NCBI GenBank assembly: GCA_964535735.1
Contig: CAZHTM010000001.1
Coordinates: forward strand, 174,055-238,054
Reading direction: 5' to 3'
DNA: 64,000 nt
Source: J089 sp964535735
GTDB lineage: Bacteria > Fidelibacterota > Marinisomatia > Marinisomatales > J089
Shown here in pieces: positions 59,794 through 64,000 of this stretch (position 1 is the stretch's first letter; the number at the start of each line of letters is the position of its first letter). A program made the position numbers and the translations under genes. The notes under the pieces are model-generated. The model made no database searches. It saw nothing but the letters and a program-made list of their open reading frames with translations, and had not been told where the DNA came from.

Positions 59794-62700
59794 ATGACTG
59801 AAAATCAATTAAAACAGAAGATTCAAACCTTGACTGAAAGAATTCGTGTCTTGGAAGAAGAAAACCAAACTCTATCCGAGCGCGCGGAAGATATTATGCT
59901 CATCGGTCTGGTCGCGGAAAATTTCAGCCTAATTCATTCTCCGGATGACGTGATTGACCGATTATTGGAAAGAATTGCTATTCTAAAAAATATTCCCTTT
60001 TGTGCATGCTGCCAGGTTCAGGGAACCAATTTAGTTATCCAACAACATTATATGACTCGTCCTTTGGCGATAAAAACCGGACAAAAGATTCAGCTTAATC
60101 CGGACGTTTTTCTCCAAATGTCCATGGGAATCGTCATTTTATTCAGGGAAGAGATTGAAGAAAAGGTACACCATTTACCCTTTTCCAAGAAAAAACTGAA
60201 TCCTCAGTACATTGCTTTGCTGCCCTTTGAATCACGTTTAATTAAAAATGGAGTTTTAATTTTTATCGACGATAAATCCATAGAAGATAAATTGTCACAA
60301 TTCCCACTGTTGCTTCAAAGGGTAATGGATATTACGGTATCTAAGCTAGACAGCCTGTCTCTTTTCAGAGAATTGAACCAACTAAATAATGAGTTGGATC
60401 GTCATGTAGAACAGAGGACAAAAGAATTACGGGAATTAAACAAAGAGTTAAAAGCAGAAGTTGAGATTAGGAAATCAACTGAAAAGCAACTTAAGGAAGA
60501 TCAGGCGATTCTAGGAACACTAAATCGGGCTCAATCCCGGTTTTTCACTCAGGAAGACCATTCTCTAGTCTTACAAGGACTTCTTGATGATATCCTGAAG
60601 TTCGATGGATCCAAATTGGGATTCATTGCTGAAACAAAAGTATTGGACGAAGACCAGGTAGAAATGTCTCATTATATCATGTCGTCCAGTGAAAGGAATA
60701 TTCAGGATTATGATCCGGATTTTTCAAGGATATTATCTCCCACGGCTCTTATGGGGCGGGCCGTGTTGGATGGGACGCCCGTCATCTCGAATAATGTTAA
60801 AAATGAGTATAACTGTGAAAGATTAAGCGTTAACCACCCCGATATAACGTCCTTTTTAGGAATCCCAATTAAAGTAAAGGGAGATGTAGTAGCATTTATA
60901 GGATTGGGAAATAATCCCAAGGGATATTCAGAAGCCACCATATCACGATTAGATCCATTTCTAACGGTTTTAGGGAATTTTATTCGCAGTTTCCAATTAG
61001 ATGAACAACGTCGACAAATTGAACGGAATCTGGAAACGGAGAAAACTAAATTATCAGAGATTTTTGATAGCGCACCGGAAGCGATTATTTTAACCAGCAC
61101 GGATGAAACTATAATTCAGGTTAACCGGGAATTCAGTCGAATCTTTGGTTACACATGGAAAGAAGCGGTGGGGCATCGTTTAAGAGACCTCATCGGCAAA
61201 CCTAATGCTGAAGAACAGGAATCTCTGGATCAAGCCCTGAAATCACATACGAGAATCCATCTGGAGGCTTTACGCCGAAAGAAAGATGATACAGAGATAT
61301 TTGTTTCCATGATTTGGAGTCCAATCCAATTCTCCAATGGCCAGATTAACATACTTTGTTTTATCCGCGATGTAACCGAACAGCGACTCATTCAAACAAC
61401 CCTGTATGAAATAGCTGAAGGATCACTTGCGATTGAAGGGGAAGCTTTTCTACACAACACGGTAACCTTTTTAACCAATTTATTAAATGTGGACTATGCC
61501 TTTATTTCCGACCTCTCCCAAGTAGAGGATAATTTGATCCAGTCGATTACCGTCAGTCATCGTAATGAAATCATCGATAATTTTTCTTGCCGCTTATCAG
61601 ATACCCCTTGCCATAAAGTATTGGAAGACTCGTTTACTGTTTTTCCACGGGATGTCGCGCTTCAATTTCCCAATGATGCCATACTCAGTGATTTGAAGAT
61701 TGAAAGTTATATCGGTCTTTTGCTCGTGGATTCTGAACGCAATCCACTGGGAATATTAGGCGTCATGTGTACTCGTCCGGCGGAAAAACCGGATATCATT
61801 GAACAAATTATGAAAATTGTATCGGTGAGAGTCACCGAAGAGTTGGTACGCCAAATTCAGAAAAAAGAAGCTGAGAAAATGGAAGCTGCATTGCGGCAGT
61901 CGCAAAAAATGGAATCCATGGGACGTCTCGCAGGAGGCGTGGCACATGATTTCAATAATATTTTAGCAAGCATTATGGGCTATGCTGAATTCCTTAATTC
62001 CAAATTGAATGATCCCGATTCAGCAGAAGGAAAAGCAGTAGAGGCTATGCTGCGAGGGACTGAACGCGCCAGTCAACTCACTAAGCAACTTTTAGGCTTT
62101 GCACGAAAAACACAATTTAATCCGGAAACAGTTTCCGTTAATTCAATGATTCAGGAGGCCTTAAAAGTCTCCGAAAAAATCTTCGATAAGAAAATCGATA
62201 TCGATGTCGAATTAAATCCCGAATGCTGGAATGTATTTGCGGATCGAAATCAAATTGACCAGGTCTTAACCAATTTGTTTATTAATGCCCGGGATGCCAT
62301 GCCTCAGGGTGGAAAATTATACATCCGGAATGAGAATGTTGTATTGGATGAGTCGTACATCCGTGAAATTCGAGATCTGAAACCTGGGCAGTATGTTAAA
62401 ATATCGGTTACGGATACGGGAATCGGGATTCCTGAAGACGTATTGGATCAAATTTTCGAACCGTTCTTTACAACCAAAGGGGAAGGCGTGGGGACCGGTC
62501 TGGGATTATCCGTAGCCTATGGTATCATGCGCGCTCATCATGGACAGATTACCTGTTACAGTGAACCGGGCGAAGGGACAACATTTAATTTATATTTGCC
62601 TGTTTCTAATCAAGAAGTTACTGAGACGGTAGAGGATACCCACCTCGAAGCAGGAACGGAACGGATTTTAGTGGTTGAAGACGAAGAAGATATCCGGGAA

Positions 62701-63018
62701 GTGATTAAAATGCAGTTGGAAAGTTTGGGGTATACTGTTGTATTGGCCGAAAACGGTAACCAAGCTGTGGACATTTATCGGGAATCCAAAGGTGATTTTG
62801 ATTTGGTGCTTTTTGACTTGGTGATGCCGGGGATGAATGGTGTTGAAACATACGAGCATTTAGTGAATATCAATCCTGATGTTCGCTGTATTCTCATGAG
62901 CGGATATAGTAAAGATACTCGTGCTGCGGAATTATTCCAGTCTGGTAAAGTGGGTTTTTTACAAAAACCGTTTCGACTTCATGAATTAACCCAGACCATT
63001 AAGCACTATATCCATTAG
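59794..63018 (+). CDS. Hybrid sensor histidine kinase with GAF/PAS sensory domains
   Basis: A 1074-residue soluble kinase. A coiled coil at 1-30 and a GAF-like domain (about 30-190) are followed by a coiled coil (195-245), a GAF domain (about 245-405), PAS (424-535), and another GAF (about 540-690). HisKA has phosphoacceptor His718 in GRLAGGVAHDFNNILASIMG, then HATPase (LTNLFINARDAMPQGGKLYI, GTGLGLSVAYG), and a C-terminal receiver domain with Asp1008 as phosphate acceptor (LVLFDLVMPGMNGVE) and conserved Lys near the end (LQKPF). Such proteins often feed a phosphorelay. Cognate regulator not in the window. No membrane segments are visible. Confidence 0.9.
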   Translation: MTENQLKQKIQTLTERIRVLEEENQTLSERAEDIMLIGLVAENFSLIHSPDDVIDRLLERIAILKNIPFCACCQVQGTNLVIQQHYMTRPLAIKTGQKIQLNPDVFLQMSMGIVILFREEIEEKVHHLPFSKKKLNPQYIALLPFESRLIKNGVLIFIDDKSIEDKLSQFPLLLQRVMDITVSKLDSLSLFRELNQLNNELDRHVEQRTKELRELNKELKAEVEIRKSTEKQLKEDQAILGTLNRAQSRFFTQEDHSLVLQGLLDDILKFDGSKLGFIAETKVLDEDQVEMSHYIMSSSERNIQDYDPDFSRILSPTALMGRAVLDGTPVISNNVKNEYNCERLSVNHPDITSFLGIPIKVKGDVVAFIGLGNNPKGYSEATISRLDPFLTVLGNFIRSFQLDEQRRQIERNLETEKTKLSEIFDSAPEAIILTSTDETIIQVNREFSRIFGYTWKEAVGHRLRDLIGKPNAEEQESLDQALKSHTRIHLEALRRKKDDTEIFVSMIWSPIQFSNGQINILCFIRDVTEQRLIQTTLYEIAEGSLAIEGEAFLHNTVTFLTNLLNVDYAFISDLSQVEDNLIQSITVSHRNEIIDNFSCRLSDTPCHKVLEDSFTVFPRDVALQFPNDAILSDLKIESYIGLLLVDSERNPLGILGVMCTRPAEKPDIIEQIMKIVSVRVTEELVRQIQKKEAEKMEAALRQSQKMESMGRLAGGVAHDFNNILASIMGYAEFLNSKLNDPDSAEGKAVEAMLRGTERASQLTKQLLGFARKTQFNPETVSVNSMIQEALKVSEKIFDKKIDIDVELNPECWNVFADRNQIDQVLTNLFINARDAMPQGGKLYIRNENVVLDESYIREIRDLKPGQYVKISVTDTGIGIPEDVLDQIFEPFFTTKGEGVGTGLGLSVAYGIMRAHHGQITCYSEPGEGTTFNLYLPVSNQEVTETVEDTHLEAGTERILVVEDEEDIREVIKMQLESLGYTVVLAENGNQAVDIYRESKGDFDLVLFDLVMPGMNGVETYEHLVNINPDVRCILMSGYSKDTRAAELFQSGKVGFLQKPFRLHELTQTIKHYIH

Positions 63019-63024
63019 TTCCAC

Positions 63025-63957
63025 TTGAAGGATTATCTTCTCATTTGGATTCTGAGAGTTGGGATTTTACAATTCTCCTTATTGGCAGCCAATCCGGGAT
63101 TACACTGGATGTGGGGTGAATTGGAAGGAGGGATGACTTTTAAACCAGGGATTTACCGCACGTATGCATCCACTTATCAGGCAATACTGGCGGAGAATGA
63201 ATTATATTTGTGGGACGAGGGAGAAACCGTCTTATTTAAACGTCTAGGGCGTAATGGCTTAATTCCTGGCTATCTGGCGTTGGAAATAACCGGATATCCC
63301 ATGGGGTGGTTAGCTGCTATCCTGCCACAAAATGTACCAAGCGTATATTCAGCTTTTTCTATCACAGGAAATTGGAATTTATTAGCGTCTATGGGGTCAG
63401 GATTTCAAGAACCCTGGTCGGTGAGCTTATTTGCAGGCGATTTTGCTACTTTTTGGGAATTGGATACTACATATACCCTTGTGCCTGTAGCATCTGGAGT
63501 TAGTGGTTGGGTGCTCACCGCCAGCTCTCAGGAATTGGTTTCAGGACAATTAGTACACCAATCCTGGATGCGATTGGAGTGGAAAATTAAAGGAGAGACC
63601 CGTGGAACGTATCCTATTGGTTGGGATATAAAATTAGGCTATCGTTGGGAAGAAAATCCGAAACGCCCGGATGGATTTACAATTCAGTTTTCATGGGAAA
63701 ACTTTTCCAATCTTCAATCGAGGTGGGCTGGTAATCATAATGTGGATGTCCGCCTGCGATGGGCAACTGGGCCCACTATCAAGGGTCCTATGGAATTGAA
63801 GGTTGTAATGGGTAAGGCATTTACCTGGCGACAGTACCAGTTTGGCCTGAATCTGGGGATTGATCGAAGTGTAGATTATTTGGAGCCGACGGATCAACCG
63901 CCTGAAGGTCGAACGTCCAACCAGTGGATTATTCAGCCATTTATCATTTGGCATTAA
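63025..63957 (+). CDS. Secreted, probably outer-membrane, protein of unknown function
   Basis: The 310-residue protein starts at TTG 63025 with a signal peptide-like segment (LLIWILRVGILQFSLLAANP). The rest is rich in Trp, Tyr and Gly with alternating hydrophobic residues (LVHQSWMRLEWKIKG, YPIGWDIKLGYRWEE, YQFGLNLGIDRSVDYL), suggesting amphipathic beta strands of an outer-membrane barrel or a beta-sandwich. No named family is recognised. It follows the hybrid kinase gene by 6 bases, so it is probably cotranscribed; a link to signalling is otherwise unproven. The remaining bases to 64000 hold nothing I can identify. Confidence 0.7.
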   Translation: MKDYLLIWILRVGILQFSLLAANPGLHWMWGELEGGMTFKPGIYRTYASTYQAILAENELYLWDEGETVLFKRLGRNGLIPGYLALEITGYPMGWLAAILPQNVPSVYSAFSITGNWNLLASMGSGFQEPWSVSLFAGDFATFWELDTTYTLVPVASGVSGWVLTASSQELVSGQLVHQSWMRLEWKIKGETRGTYPIGWDIKLGYRWEENPKRPDGFTIQFSWENFSNLQSRWAGNHNVDVRLRWATGPTIKGPMELKVVMGKAFTWRQYQFGLNLGIDRSVDYLEPTDQPPEGRTSNQWIIQPFIIWH

Positions 63958-64000
63958 TTTTCTGGAGGCATAGGCGGAATTACCCTAATTTGTTAACCAA

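Noticed and set aside
1..64000. CRISPR arrays, insertion sequences, prophage or tRNA/rRNA genes
   Set aside because: I looked for regular repeats, transposase or integrase motifs and cloverleaf patterns and found none I could support.

Overview
This window reads as one very long, one-directional chromosomal motility locus: every gene I can support is on the + strand, most junctions are a few bases or overlaps, and only two gaps exceed 300 bases. The organism is a diderm (Gram-negative-type) bacterium, because P-ring (flgI), L-ring (flgH) and flgA genes are present. The gene order (flgC-fliE-fliF-G-H-I-J, a MotE/YlxF-like gene, fliK, flgD, a TIGR02530-type gene, flgE, motAB, fliL-M-N-O-P-Q-R, flhB-A-F-G, fliA) resembles the Bacillus fla/che arrangement found in many deep lineages. 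Together with mid-range GC content it would fit an FCB-type phylum such as Calditrichota or its neighbours, but I cannot fix the taxon from sequence alone.

Region 1 (1-27645) encodes the basal body, C-ring, export apparatus, hook, stator, polar placement (FlhF/FlhG) and sigma-28. It ends in three unassigned genes and two sensor-kinase-like genes, the second of which lacks an ATPase domain. Region 2 (27825-36366) begins with a strong sigma-54-type promoter and encodes the rod, P/L rings, hook junctions (flgF,G,A,H,I,J,N,K,L), the FliW/CsrA post-transcriptional switch and a TPR protein. A second, weaker sigma-54-like site precedes fliL. Flagellin, the filament cap, FliS, FlgM and chemotaxis genes are not in the window.

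Region 3 (36395-59482) is a sugar-nucleotide and glycan-decoration island continuing directly from fliW-csrA-TPR. It has HddC- and HddA-like genes for GDP-heptose, a split transketolase, two SDR enzymes, a 3,5-epimerase-like cupin, an aldo/keto reductase and a methyltransferase. Three giant proteins follow: a 1571-residue glycosyltransferase + sulfotransferase + methyltransferase + carbamoyltransferase fusion, a 1473-residue protein with about five glycosyltransferase-like domains, and a 1131-residue GT2-GT4-GT2-TPR protein. A cyclic-nucleotide-binding regulator and a GT2-TPR protein close the island. No flippase, polymerase or initiating phosphoglycosyltransferase is seen, so glycosylation of a cytoplasmic protein, most plausibly flagellin, is the favoured inference. 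Parts of the giant genes are clearly AT-richer than the flagellar genes, which suggests mosaic acquisition.

Region 4 (59794-63957) holds a large hybrid sensor kinase and a secreted, probably outer-membrane, protein of unknown function.
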